A DNA stretch of 64,000 nt, from the NCBI RefSeq assembly GCF_023278565.1, contig NC_064677.1, positions 4,526,001 through 4,590,000 on the forward strand, written 5' to 3'. Below, piece by piece: positions 11,061 to 23,648 of the stretch; within the stretch, counting starts at the first letter, position 1; the number at the start of each line of letters is the position of its first letter. Source of the DNA: Colletotrichum lupini (lineage: Eukaryota > Ascomycota > Sordariomycetes > Glomerellales > Glomerellaceae). A program made the translations under genes and the position numbers. The notes beneath the pieces are model-generated. The model was not told the origin of the DNA. It saw only the letters and a program-made list of their open reading frames with translations, and searched no databases.

Positions 11061-13033
11061 ATGGCTGCCAAAAATGCGCCAGATCTTCTCAAGAGACCCC
11101 TCTACGGTTTGTCCTCTTTGCAACTACTACCCCGCCATCGTCAACTGACCCAGTCACAGTCTATGATCTTCCCCAAGAAGTGTTGTCTACACTCTCCTTG
11201 AAGCCCGACGCCTATATACCCGAACAAGCCCCTCCATCGCCTCCCTCGAAAAATACGGCCTCCTCCGATCTCGTCGGCTCACAAGCCTGCTCCCTTTGCG
11301 GAATTACTTTTCCCACCGTTATCGACCAGCGAAGCCATCAGAAATCCGATTGGCACCACTACAACTTGAAGCAGAAGCTGCGCAGCGGAAAGCCAGTATC
11401 CGAGAATGAATTCGAAAAGTTAATCGGGGACCTTGACGAGAGTCTGTCGGGATCAGACTCGGAAGAGTCCGAGGATGAAGAGAAGGAATCCACACTCACA
11501 GCACTGCTGAAGAAGCAGGCGACGCTCGCCGACAAGTACGCATCGCCAACCGCAGATTATAATGACGGAGAAGAAGACACGATACGACGCAGGGGGAAGG
11601 GCAATCCGCCTCTAATCTGGTTCAGCTCACCAGTTCTCCCATCAAACACATACTTTGGCCTCTATAGGGCTATCCTTAGCCCCGAAGAGCTGCGCGACGA
11701 GACAAAGCTGGTGGAAGTCGTTAGAAAGAAGCAGTTGGACCCAATAGCCGCGCCAAAAGTCTCTAAAGACGGCGCAGCACCGCCGCCAGCGGCATACAAA
11801 GGTCCTCACTTCTTCTTGTGCATGATTGGTGGTGGCCACTTCGCCGCCATGGTCGTAGCATTGCCGCCACGACAAAACAAGTCTTCCGCAGGCGCAATGA
11901 ATCGCGAAGCAACCGTACTTGCTCACAAAACATTCCATCGATACACAACTAGACGAAAGCAGGGTGGTTCGCAATCAGCCAATGATAACTCCAAGGGAAA
12001 TGCCCACTCGGCCGGTGCCAGCATCCGTCGGTACAACGAACAAGCCTTGGTGGACGACGTACGCAATCTTCTCCAAGAATGGAAGGGGCTTCTTGATACG
12101 TCTGAGCTGCTCTTTATTCGAGCAACGGGGGCGACGAATCGAAGAACGCTATTCGGACCGTACGATGGGCAAATATTGAAACACAACGATTCGAGGATAC
12201 GAGGGTTCCCGTTCAGCACACGAAGGGCGACACAGAACGAGTTGATGAGATCTTTCATTGAGCTCACGAGACTAAAAGTCAGAGAAATCAACCCGGAAGA
12301 CGAGATTAAACCAAAGTCCGAGACGCCCACACCTGCGAAGAGCGCCGCTCCGAAGCCTACGAAGCCAAAGCTTACAGAGGAAGAGGAGACTGCGTTATTG
12401 CATACCACACAGATTCAGGCGTTCATCCGGCGCTCGAAACTTCCAGCCCTACTATCCTACCTCAAGACCAATGACGTATCTCCCGATTTCCAATTTCAGC
12501 CGGCAGACCAGAATCACCACTCACCAACACCCCTCCACTTGGCTGCTCATCAGAATGCTGCGCCTCTAGTTCTAGGCCTCATCGCACGCGGCAGTGCATC
12601 TCCTCTGATCACCAACAAAGACGGCAAGACTGCGTTTGAACTTGCAGGTGACAGGTCAACAAGAGACGCCTTCCGGGTTGCGCGATCAGAGCTCGGCGAG
12701 GATAAGTGGGATTGGGAGACCGCACGCATACCGGCACCTCTTAGCAAGGCAGATGCTGAGAAGCGTGACGAGAGAGATAGAAAGGAGAAGGATGAGCAGG
12801 AGACGGCAAGAAGGCGTGCCGAGGAAGAGAGGTTACGGGTCGAAGGACCCAAGGCGGATAGCAGGAAGCCCAAGTCTGGCGGTCTAGCGGCTATAGCGGC
12901 CACGAAGACGGCACAAGAGAAGAGAGTGGAAGAAGCCAGGGGCCTCACACCGGAGATGCGAATGAAACTCGACCGAGAGAGGAGAGCCAGGGCCGCCGAA
13001 GAGCGCCTCAAGCGCATGCAGAATAATTCATAG
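11061..13033 (+). CDS. VMS1: VMS1/ANKZF1 peptidyl-tRNA hydrolase of ribosome quality control
   Basis: Role (known for the family): releases nascent chains from peptidyl-tRNA on stalled 60S subunits and recruits Cdc48/p97; acts in the cytosol and at mitochondria. Model: exons 11061-11106 and 11160-13033, with a 53-bp intron (GTTTGT...CACAG, branch CTGAC), giving 639 aa, close to yeast Vms1. The splice joins LLKRPLY to VYDLP, the usual family N-terminus; a longer ORF from 10763 merely reads through the intron. Domains seen: C2H2 finger C59/C62/H75/H81; acidic linker about 105-130; VLRF1 (eRF1-like) domain about 163-390 with the GGSQ loop, candidate catalytic Gln287; ankyrin-type repeat about 468-523; charged coiled coil about 548-578; C-terminal Arg-rich helix about 613-635 matching a VCP-interacting motif. 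It appears intact. Confidence 0.94.
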
Positions 13034-16000
13034 TCGTGATGGTCGCCGAGTGCGCTGACAACAATTTCTGGCCCATTGACAATTGAGCTAGTTATAGTAG
13101 ACCAAGCGATGACACGGCTGCGCTAAACGTTATTCTCTGGCTTCTGGTGAATGATATCGAACATGTACGATATGGATGGTTGTTGGATTGCGGTGATTCA
13201 AAACGTTCCCCAATCGAAATTATTTTGTTCACATTCAGGTATGAAAACCGGTGTTGTATAGAAACCAGTAACTTCGTTACAAGCAAATATAAATCTTCAA
13301 ATTATCTTTCAACCTCAGTTCTCATGGCATATCTCCATAGTTTACGCCAATAGCTGTGGAGAGGGCAGATCCCGACTTGGTCTCGAGAAATACAAACTCA
13401 CGATCTCGGTGCCCGGCCTTCCGGCAGCTTGAAGTTCCCGAACGGTGGCATAAATATGGATGACTTTCCTATCCGTGGACACTTGGACTAAGAAACATGT
13501 TTACCGACGTACAGTAATTCCTTCCTGTCGAGTCTGATCATTCTGTCTGCTGCGTTGATGGTTGTGTAGCACATATCGAAGTGTGTCCCGATGCTCTCGT
13601 GCACAACGCAATGGCTGTTGGGCAGGATTTGTTCCAACGTCTTCGCTTTGACATGATAGGTGCCGAGACATAGACCTTCTAAGGGTTGCGATTAGTGTGT
13701 GTTTAGCTGTCACGGAGCTCTGAAAGGTCCACTGGATAATATTTAATCTTCGTAGCCTTGAATCTAACTCACAGTGTCGGTTTAAGTATAATAAACATGC
13801 TATGCTGGCAAGTCGACGACATCTCTCGGCTGTGATCATGGAAAACTTCACAGCTATTCCACTTCTTGTGAAACATAATTCCTCTTTGGGAGGGTATGCT
13901 GTCGTGCAAGCCAGATCCAACGTGAACTTGATACCCTACTCTCGACATTCAACATCACCACCACTAGCCCCGGAAACATCCGTCTACACGTTGTATCAAG
14001 GAAGACAGTCTGTGAGCCAAGCGACACGAACATTGTCAACCGTTGAGAACCTCACCCAGAGTCGAACGATTTAGGGGATATTCCAAGAGGAGGATTTATG
14101 AATCTAAGCTGAGACAAATGGTATTCGTCATCTGGCCGCAGTGGGATTCAGTCTCAACAGCCAAGTTGAGGCGTTCCTGCCACCGCCATCATCTATACCC
14201 AGATGCAAGACCGAGACAAATCGCCCCTCTAGGAAACAAGTATGTATTTGCTTCTAGGCTGTGAATGTTTTCACGGGGGACCTTGGTCTCGCTCCAGTCT
14301 ACGGACAGGCATTGCCGCAGCAGCACACCAAAGCCCTTGAACCTCAACATCCGACATGAACGTCAAGCGCTATCAAGAACCACAATCTCTACAGGAGCCT
14401 GTGTCATGTCGTTCACAGTATCCTGTGAATATAATGCCATACTACCTCGTATCTCAGAACCCTTGGTCGTGAATGCTCATGTTTCACAAGGAAAACCCGA
14501 GACAAGTTTTCGAATTTGCAAAGCCCCAATCAACAACTACACGATAGATCGACCCGTATTCCAAAACACCATGTACGCAAAAGGCATCGAAACCTCTCTC
14601 AAGCGAACTTTAATGGCACCCAGCACCCGATCCTCGGCCGACACCCCGTAATCGTCCAAAGCTGCGTATCAATCCGTAATGTTCTACATCACTCGGTAGA
14701 CTAGGCATGTCTCTCACCACCCGAAACACACCTCATCCCACAAACAGAGTCCATCGCGAGAGACTAGTCTCGCGGAACAAAAAGACTACATCTCGTATCC
14801 TCTCCAAGTACTCCTCTCCGAGTCTCGACCGTTTACACGACCTTGTCTCACACACCGAACCACAACGCCCCTCCACAAAACGTCAACGTCAATGCATCAC
14901 ATACAGGCATACCTACCTGCAATCGACCGCAAAAGTTTTGCTTTTTTCTCAACGTACGAGGTCGTAAAGCCGCTCATTGCTTATTCTTCTAAAACATTTC
15001 CTTCCCAAGGCTTCCACCAGTTCACTGTTCACCCACCTTTACGATCCCGATCTTGCCGTAGAATCGTACTTTAGCTCCCCCAAAAGGTATTCCCGAAAGG
15101 GACCGCACAAACGGTCGGGTACCTGCATTAGATCCCAAACGACCTTCCAAGGGACTTCAGGCTTGATGGGAACGTTGCAGAGGCATGTGATGAATGCAAC
15201 GGCTACGCAACGAGACCCGACTCACCGAGCCTGACAACCCTTTTCCCCCGCAGCCTCCGTAGCCTGACATCTTGACATTCACGCTCATGCAACGGTTATC
15301 GCACGTCCAAAGTAAAGCCGAGAAACAAGCTCCCTCGTCCAATAACTCGTCAACGTAGCACAGGCTCGTGCTACAAGCATGAACGATACCGAATACCATC
15401 TTACCGTGAAAGATCCCATCCAACCCATCACAAACACAGCCCTTACCCCCCTTCTCCAGGAGACCAGTCTGTTACACGGGGCAGTGATGGGCATCTCGAA
15501 AAGCCGGCAGCACGGGGTATCCGTACCCGCCCTCATTACGGCAGATCGCCATAGTCGAGTTGGCGATCACACTTGGCCAAACTAGCAAGAGCAAAATAAA
15601 CAGCGTTCCGTTTCACAGCCACCTCCTCGAGCCCCGCGAGAGTAGTGTATCCGTATCCGTAGAGTACTATAGCCAGGACCTAGAGGCTAGAAAGGAAGAG
15701 AAAAAACTAGATTAATGCCCCTGTCTGCCGAAGCGAAGCCGCGAGCGAGCCAGAGAGAGGGAGAGCTGGTAAGCAGGAGGAGGGATACCGCGACCAACAC
15801 AGTTCAGCCTCGTGTCATGAAACCGAACCATCCCCGCCCCCACTGGCCGGCTCTTCCATCGCTACCATAACTCGCTCAGTCTCTCTGCCAAACCCATGAT
15901 ATCCATCTCGATATCCGTATCTCTCCCCACAACGGGAGGGAGGGGATAACCAGGCAGAGAGGAGGGGATCGAAGAAAAGACCCGTCAGTCGACCAACATT

Positions 16001-19000
16001 TTGCCGTAAGAATCGCGTTTGTGCGGAACTGCCGGGTACTTTTTTTTCTTCTCTCGACGAACCAGCTTCACAGCCACCCTATACGTCACGGTAAGGCTCG
16101 CATAAAGAACGCGATGCTGAGTTCGGATTGTCCATTATGCATGTTTGGCGGGGTATGGCATCGAAACAATTAGGGATCGGAGGCCTAGGAGATGTTTTTT
16201 CCTTCGCCCCTTTGCAAGAGTTCGGATGAAGTGGTCAAGAGCTTGACATCAGCTGAATGGGATGAATGGGATACCCCCGACTGCCTCGACTGCCACTGGC
16301 AAAGAGGATGGTGTTAAACGCGGCTATTGAGCAGGATCTTGACTCGCGAGGGATCAGGACGATAGACTTCGCGGGAGTTACGCTGACCTTGCCTCCCGTT
16401 TACCTCGCAGGGTGGCGTTGAAATATCGAGTAACTTGGCAACGAAGAACTGATCTAGTGCTTGATGGGAGGAACCCAATCGGTATTATAACACTCCATTC
16501 TTTCAAAACTTGGAGGATGCAGAACAGCCCAACGCATGCTGCTGTTGACTGAGTACCAACCAGTGGCTGAAAGTGAGCCGCGCTGGCACGAATAGTTTCG
16601 ACAGCTGTCCACAGGAGGTTCTCGGGGATTTGGTAACCCTGCTGCAGGGGTCGGTCCGTTGAGTTCCTCTTTGGGATTTCAGCGACGACCCCAGCCATCA
16701 CCGTCAGGGTTGCACCGTGGAAGACACCCGTTGGAGCATAGCAAACCGGAAGGGGTGGTCCCTGGTACGGACCTGGCCTGTCTTCCGTTATGTGACAGGG
16801 CAGCAAGGGAAGCGAACAGCAGGCCATCCATCGCGGAGTCGCGGTTGTTGCTGAATTTTCGGGGTGAACTGTCCGCCGCGAAAGGGCGCCGGTCCTTGTT
16901 AACGAAGGCAAGCCCGGCAACGGAGGTGCATCGGAGGAACAGTAATGCTCGAAAGCGAAGATGGCCGGCCCTTGCACCCAACTGTCTTGTTTGGAAGATC
17001 CTCAAAGTGCCGAGGAAACAAAATGCAACCTTGACAAGAGAGGTCGCTGAGAATAGAAGCTCAGGCGGGCCTTGGGAAATGAGAAGAGGGAAGAAACCCA
17101 GTGAACCATATGGCTAGAGACAAGACTCCAGGTCACGCCAACGGAACCAGGCGATCTCATGATCGGGACCGAGCCGTGATTGCGTTCTCTCTCGCAAACC
17201 CCCGTTTTGGATGGTCTGATTTCCTCTTTCGTCCAGCCAGGTATTGAACCAATCTGCGGGATCAATGATCGACGGCGAAGACGGGGCAGATAGTGTGCGT
17301 TCTGGGGAAGGCCGCGAAAGCTTCGGTTCACGGATACAGTTGTCGATAATTGATTGAACTTTCAATATTTCATCTCGATAGCGACCACAGCGTTGGCAAC
17401 GAGATGAATGGCACGGTGTTCATCCTCTTCTCGGATACCGGCCTGGGGAGGAAGATGAACACTCAATACTTGAGATTTGGTATTGAGTTTTGGAGGTCTC
17501 GGACGATTCATGACGGCAGTGCTGGCCGATCTTCAAGTAGAGCCAGCGCGGGTTCCAACGATATACAGCTGGTCGCAATGTCCAGGGACGCCTGTCGGGA
17601 GTCACTTTCCACGGTAAGGATGGGTCTTGATGCCCATGGCGCCGCTGTCCGTGAGGGCGGTCGGAGTTTAGGGGACCACTGCGGTCAGTTATGTCATCCA
17701 ATCTCCCCCGGTTAGGTCAGACCGTCGGGCCTAGGCTCACGGTCCTCAGGCGGTATCGGCTCAAGACATGCCGCTCGAGCCTCACTATTTGTCTTGGGGC
17801 TACTCGTCAGAAATAAACAGTCACCCGGACTGTGAATACGGATATGGATGTCGAAAAAGTTGACAGCTCTGAAGCAAGAAAGAGTGTTGTTTCAGCCATA
17901 CGCGAGTGGAAATTGGAGGATATCTTGAGGACCTAAAACGAGGGAAAGACGGTTGTATTGCCGGCGACTTTTGGCATGGCTCGTGTTCTCAGATTCAGGT
18001 GAGCGTGCCTGATTAGGCAAAGCCCCCCGGCTGACTCGGCTCTTTCTGGCCTGGTGGGCATTCGATAGGGCAAAAGGCCCACGTCATGGTGGCAGGATCA
18101 GTCACTCTTCTGTAAAGTCGGTTGCGAATAGATGATGGATTGGGCGCCAGAGCAACCTAGAGTTGTATGTGTTGACGCTTTTGACGCTTTTGACAATGGT
18201 GGAAAACATGACCCGCCGGGCAAAGGATCTGGATGAAGTGCACTGTAGACCAAACAACTGGGCTTGTAATTGCATCTGGGCATAGCCGCCTGGCTCTCAA
18301 CAGTTGGCGACGTTGCCTTTAGCCATTGACGAGTCGTCTCAGGTAAAGGCTTGCTTGCGAAAGACTCGACAGGTTGCGGTGAAAACCCGTGTCTCGGTAA
18401 GGCGCCTGGCATCCCGCAGCCATCACATAGTGCCGCGCGGTCTGGCCAGCGCTTCTCGATGGATTGCAGACTGCATGGCCTGTTAGTTAGGCCCGATACG
18501 GGTCCGGCCATCTTGCAGCGGTTCGGCCACCCACCGAAGAGAGAAAAGGATGCTTAAATCTAAAACGAAATCTAAACCGAGAAAAGGTTGCAGTTTGGCG
18601 ATCCACACGCTTGAGGGAGCCGCCGAGTAGCCTACAAGCTGTGGCTGCAAATCAAAGAGCGAAACCACCGCTGGCGTTACGTTGTCGCTGAGGTTGCAAT
18701 AAGCCGTTGTGTTGCCCTGATCATTGGGTCCAACTTCCAGAAAGAGGTAGACTGATAGCCCACATTCGGCTTCGTTGGCTTCGGGTGGCTGACTTGGTGA
18801 AACAAACCGTTTCCTCGGAACGAGCTCTTGAGATGGCAATCAGGCCAAGACACGATGGAAGACTCTTTGGCCTGTTATTCTGGACCGGTCGAAGGCCAAG
18901 CATTGTGACGTCTATTGACGTGTGATTTTGCAGTTGACCCGAGGATAGACAGCCGCACAGCCGCACGGCGAGGAGGGACCTTTCACAGGTCTACGAGGCT

Positions 19001-22000
19001 CACGGCGATAACGATAACTAGTAAAGATATCCGTACAATGCGCCAGAATGAAGCTGGCGAGCAGGCCTTTTTCGGAAGCAAATAGAGGTTTAGACGGATG
19101 AGTAAACATTCCCGATAACTAGCAGCGGCCCGTTCGTTTTGGTTGATCTGGGCCGGTTGACCGAGCCGCGATATCTTGGCAACACGGTGGGATTGAATAT
19201 ACCCAACACGATATAATATCGCTTGACAGGCGTGGCGACCAGACTGGGTCCTAGATCGAACGATTTGAAGCGAGCCTATTCTTCTCGGAAGAGTGTAGGC
19301 GGCGTGGCAGCGCAGGGAGCAAAAGCGAGGGAAGGAACAACGCTCAAGAGCTATCGTGGAGCTTCTGGCCAGAAGGTCTGAGCATCGTCGACCAGGGTGA
19401 AAACCAATGTCGATGGATTTGGGCAACAGGGCCGACAGGTCGCGTCATGATCGGGTAAAGCGTGCTTCGAGGATTTGGGCCGGGATCCCAGGTGTTCTTG
19501 CTCTCCTCTGAAGGGCATAGCCTCTCGAGATTCCGGCGTGCCCTTGCTGACAGAATTTTTCTTCGGGAGCAAGGGGTCCAGGGTAGCAGGATGGAGAAGG
19601 AATGCGATCGAGGTGGACTTTGGATGCAAGTGTATGACCATCTGGATGTGGATTGATGCTTTTTCCTTGCAGAGTTGGGGGTGATGGAGTCGAGCCTCGA
19701 GGTGAATGGATGTTGAAGTGGTGAACCATGGGGAAAGGAGTGGCGGAAGGACCACGCCGTGAACAAGGCGCCAGGGGCACGAAGTGGAAGTGAAAAGTTG
19801 TGGAGAGGATGACCCCGGGCAAGCAGGGGTAAAAAGAAGGAGCAGGGAAGAGGAAGAATCCCCTCCTTTTGGCAAGGCAAGGCAAGAGACAGGGGGGAGA
19901 AATGGCAGGGATCCAAGGCAACGTCGTGGGTTGCCCTTTCCCAAGAGGTTTCCTTTCCGCTGGTCATTGATTGGCTCCGAGATGCTGTTCCTGCATTAGC
20001 GCAACGGAGAAGCTGGCGCTGTGGCTGAGCGTTTCAACTTGGACTGGGCAAGGAGCCCCTCGCTTGGTAGGAGAAGTCGCCAGAGGAGAGGTTGTAGAAG
20101 ACTCGAGAGGCTAGGAACAATTCAAAGGAGCAGACAGGCGGCAAGGAGTCGGGATGCAAGTAATGAGTGTCTGTGTCAACTGACAAGTAGAAAGCAGCCC
20201 AAAGCAACCCTCTGGGCCTCAAAAGAGCCGTTGTTCGGAGCATGACAGGACAGAAAGGGTCATGGGCGGCAGGGAACTACCTAGGAAGTTGAGTTGATTC
20301 GTCGAGTAAGTGTCTTTACTTCTTGAGGAATGAGTTCAGGTAAGATAGGTGCGACCAAATTGTCTGTTGTCTCTTTCAACTTTGTGAGGGTGACTTGAGA
20401 TGATCTGCCAGCTGTCATTGGCTAGCCCCTTTCCACCGCCATGAGCTTCTTTCGTCCAATGCTTCCGTCCTTCAGGTGGGAGGTCCGACGGGAGGTACAC
20501 CAATGGGCCCAGGTGCCAATACACGGGTACGCAGAGTGGTCCGCGTATTATCGACTTCCATCTATCTGGAGGGCTAGGGTAGGATGGACCAAGAATTGAT
20601 TCTGCAGATTAAAAAATTCGATAACAAGAGTTAACAGTCTCTCCCGTCTCTAACTGTCTGTATCTGTCTGCACTACAACTCAAACTTTGCTAAGGTGATC
20701 CTTGAGACGCTCCATAGAGGGAGGCTGAGATGGATACGGATGCAGGCTGGAACACGGTTAACATTATCAACCTTTCAAATTAACTTTTGGTGACCTTTTG
20801 CTATGCCTAAAATACACACGGGTAATGATTACGTGCAGCATTCGGTGCCTCCATATGTGCCTTGCCGCCGTGTTGATCTTCCAAAGAGCCCCAAAGTGCT
20901 GGATGGGCTGACGTTAGGCGCGGAGGCCAGCGTATCGAGGCATCCTGGGGCATCCAATCCACGCCGTTTATTGGAGGGCGAAAGGCGGCGGCGAGTCCGT
21001 TTGAGACGTCCAGATTCGCCGTAGTTCAACCCCAGAGACTCCAGCCCGTAATAATGCACGATTGGCTGGATGTGAAGTGGTGGGGTCTTTGGATGGATGG
21101 ATGGCGGGGCGGGTACGGAGTACCTACTATGGTAAGGTCTTTCTGCCCCTGACTAAGGTAAAAGCCACCCACCGATGGGAAAGAATTGGTGCACCCTTGG
21201 GGTTACAGTGTTTTGTGAGCAGTGTCGCAACCGACAATCAAAAGTGTGTGAAGTTGTAGAGCGATTACCAAATAGACTGGCTAACAATGAGCCATTCCCA
21301 ATGCGGGATAAGGTACAGTTACAGCGAGTCGCAGATGGTAAGCCACGGGGTCACTTAGATCGGGGTAGGCGCCCGTTGTCCCCTCAAAAGATCAAAAAAG
21401 GCGTCCAGTCTCTACCGCAGTAGGTACTCTGTTCTGCTGGGGGAGATTCAGATTCCCTGTGGCGTCAAGCCTAGATTTCAGACCAAGCCCGGCGAGAGAA
21501 AAGCAAGCCTCTGGGGAAGGATAGCGCAAACGGCCAGCCTAGAACTGCACTCCAGACTCTCGTCTCTGCTACCTATGCATCCGCACCTTACTTGTACTTT
21601 GCCACTGAATGAACACTCAACAGGTGCATCCGTCTTTTCTTGCAGTCGACAGTCTGCAGACTGCAGGGGGGGCCAGGTATAGAGAGGCAGCTCACAGCTT
21701 GGGCCTTCTCACGTCGTCGGCGACGGGGTCTCTTTAGGTAGGCAGCCCCTGTCCATGCTCTTTCCTGTTCCTGAACGGGACAGCATTGGATGGCAAGGGG
21801 GAAGGTCACCAAGGGTACGTACCCGACTACTCACTTTACCGCCCAAGCGTCACGGCGGCGGCAAAACAAGGCGCAGAACTGGCAGATGGCAACTTTGCAG
21901 TATGCATCCTTCACCACCGTCCACGGTTCTGCGATCCACGATCCATGGCACACGGTTGCTGTTCGGATCCAGAATGCACAGAAACAGACAGTCAGACTTA

Positions 22001-23400
22001 GGCTACCGTCAATGTCTAAGACAGACAGACAACCTGCTGCCCCTCGCTCGCTCGCTCCCTCCCTCCAGTCATCTGAAGGTCGCAGACAGCGGCACCAAAG
22101 CGTACGCACCGACCTCATCTCATCTCCATCCGCAGCTCACAGACTCGACTCAACATCTTACTCTCACTCTCACTCTCACTCTCACCAAGCAAGTCCAACC
22201 CACCGACGCTGTCTGGCTTGTCTTGCATTCGCTTCCCGTCCTTTCCGTCCGCCCATGGCTTTGACGGATCGTCGACACCTTCATCTCGAGCATAATAGGC
22301 GGTGCTCTTTAGTCTCGGTCCTGCATCAACCGCCATCTCCACATGGCGTCCGTGTTGTTATTCATGAACACTTCTCCATCTTGCCCTCGGCCGTAGCATA
22401 TCGTCATTGTTCACAGGACACACATCCCCATCTTGCCCCTAATCTGACTAAACCCTATGGCACCACCAAAGCAACTGCGGATCTCTCCAATTAAGCACCA
22501 TCACACGGTTATGCATGAGCATGAAACTCAGCCTGGCCTACGAGCATGAGCATTACCTTTGTTCCGGAAGGCTGAGCACACTCAATCTCAACATCCATCA
22601 CTTCCAATTCGTCAACCATGTGCCGTAACCTCCATGTAGTTTATGGAGAGGGCCTCCGGGACTTGAGCGAGGAGGCCACTGTTCAACCATTGGGATGGAG
22701 ACACACACAGAGAGTCCCGTCCTCATGCTCAAGGATCAAAGAGGTTGTCCAGGGGCTGCAGTGCCCAAATGCACCCTTCTCCGTCTGTTCCTGGCTCCGA
22801 TCCGAGCAACAAGTTGCTCGAATAGGAACCGTTCAACCGCTCAGGTGCCGGATGGGAAGAAGGCAGTGCTGTTTCTGGCCCCATCCTGCAATCCCCCATT
22901 TCCCAGCCCAGTCTTCAGTCGTAGCACCATCCAGAAGTCTGCTTGGAGAACCAAACCCCTGTTGGCGGATAGCATGGCCTTCGAAGAGGCCGGCATCAAA
23001 CCCGGCTTCGCTTTGCCTTGCTTGCCATGCCCTCCGGTGACCTCTCCTCCTTTAGCCTCCATCCACCCATCCCATATCCACATCTGCGCCCACCACCGCA
23101 CCACGGCCATCCATCAGCCAGTCCACAAGCCCCCATGCCTAGTGCGAGTGCTGTCCACATCCATGGCCATGCCACGGGTCCGCTGTACCTAGTCCGTGCA
23201 GCACGGCCTTGCACTTGCACCTCCTGCCTGGATCCACCCCGTCTCCGTCCCTCATCCCCGTTCGGTCCTCTCTCTGCGTCTGTTCAGTCAGTCACTCAGT
23301 CTGTCAGTCTCCCACCCCCCCTCCAGGCAAGCCGCCTGCTCAGGTGAGGGTGAGGGTGAGGACTGGGAACCTCACACCCAACCATCCCCAGTGATAGGAG
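13034..23400. other. 10.4-kb gene-poor host region
   Basis: Between VMS1 and the CFEM gene I find no ORF with a recognisable domain, codon bias or splice logic. Base composition is balanced, RIP marks are absent and no LTR or TIR pairs were seen. Several places (for example 19344-19967) are open in two or three frames at once, which reflects composition rather than coding. It could hold long non-coding RNAs, a long promoter for the wall-protein gene, lineage-specific small genes with introns, or old decayed genes. Confidence 0.45.
22161..22184. repeat. Microsatellite (CTCTCA)4
   Basis: Four perfect 6-bp units in a pyrimidine-rich stretch upstream of the CFEM gene. Confidence 0.85.
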
Positions 23401-23412
23401 TCGTCGTTCTTG

Positions 23413-23418
23413 TATATA
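23413..23418 (+). promoter_or_regulatory. Likely TATA box of the CFEM gene
   Basis: TATATA lies about 235 bp upstream of the start codon and is followed by CT-rich DNA (CTCTTCCTCTTCCC), the usual setting of highly expressed filamentous-fungal promoters. The rest of the leader is also pyrimidine-rich. Confidence 0.4.
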
Positions 23419-23648
23419 GACTCTTCCTCTTCCCGCTCATGTTTACTGTTTCGATTCTCATCTTCATCGAACATTCTTTCCTACTTTCGTTCTATCAAAC
23501 AACAGTCCATTCGCTTTCTGAGTGTAAAGTCATTCGCTTCTTTACTCTCAGCTTAATACCAACTTAGTTTTTTGTTTCCTCTACTTTCACTAGAACAAAG
23601 TATCTCTCACTCTCACTTCAAAGAAAGAATCCTCGTCCATCATTCAAA

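Noticed and set aside
14040..14090. Possible tRNA T-arm on the minus strand
   Set aside because: A GTTCGA core is present but stems do not pair and no A-box is at the right distance.
16378..17117. 199-codon minus and 152-codon plus ORFs overlapping each other
   Set aside because: No recognisable motif, no splice support, and mutually overlapping.
19344..19967. Three overlapping long minus-strand ORFs
   Set aside because: Open in several frames at once, Pro/Ser/Leu-rich in all, no domain; reflects composition.
21755..22494. 169- to 234-codon plus ORFs
   Set aside because: Low-complexity His/Ser/Arg runs over a CT-rich region with a microsatellite; no coding signal.
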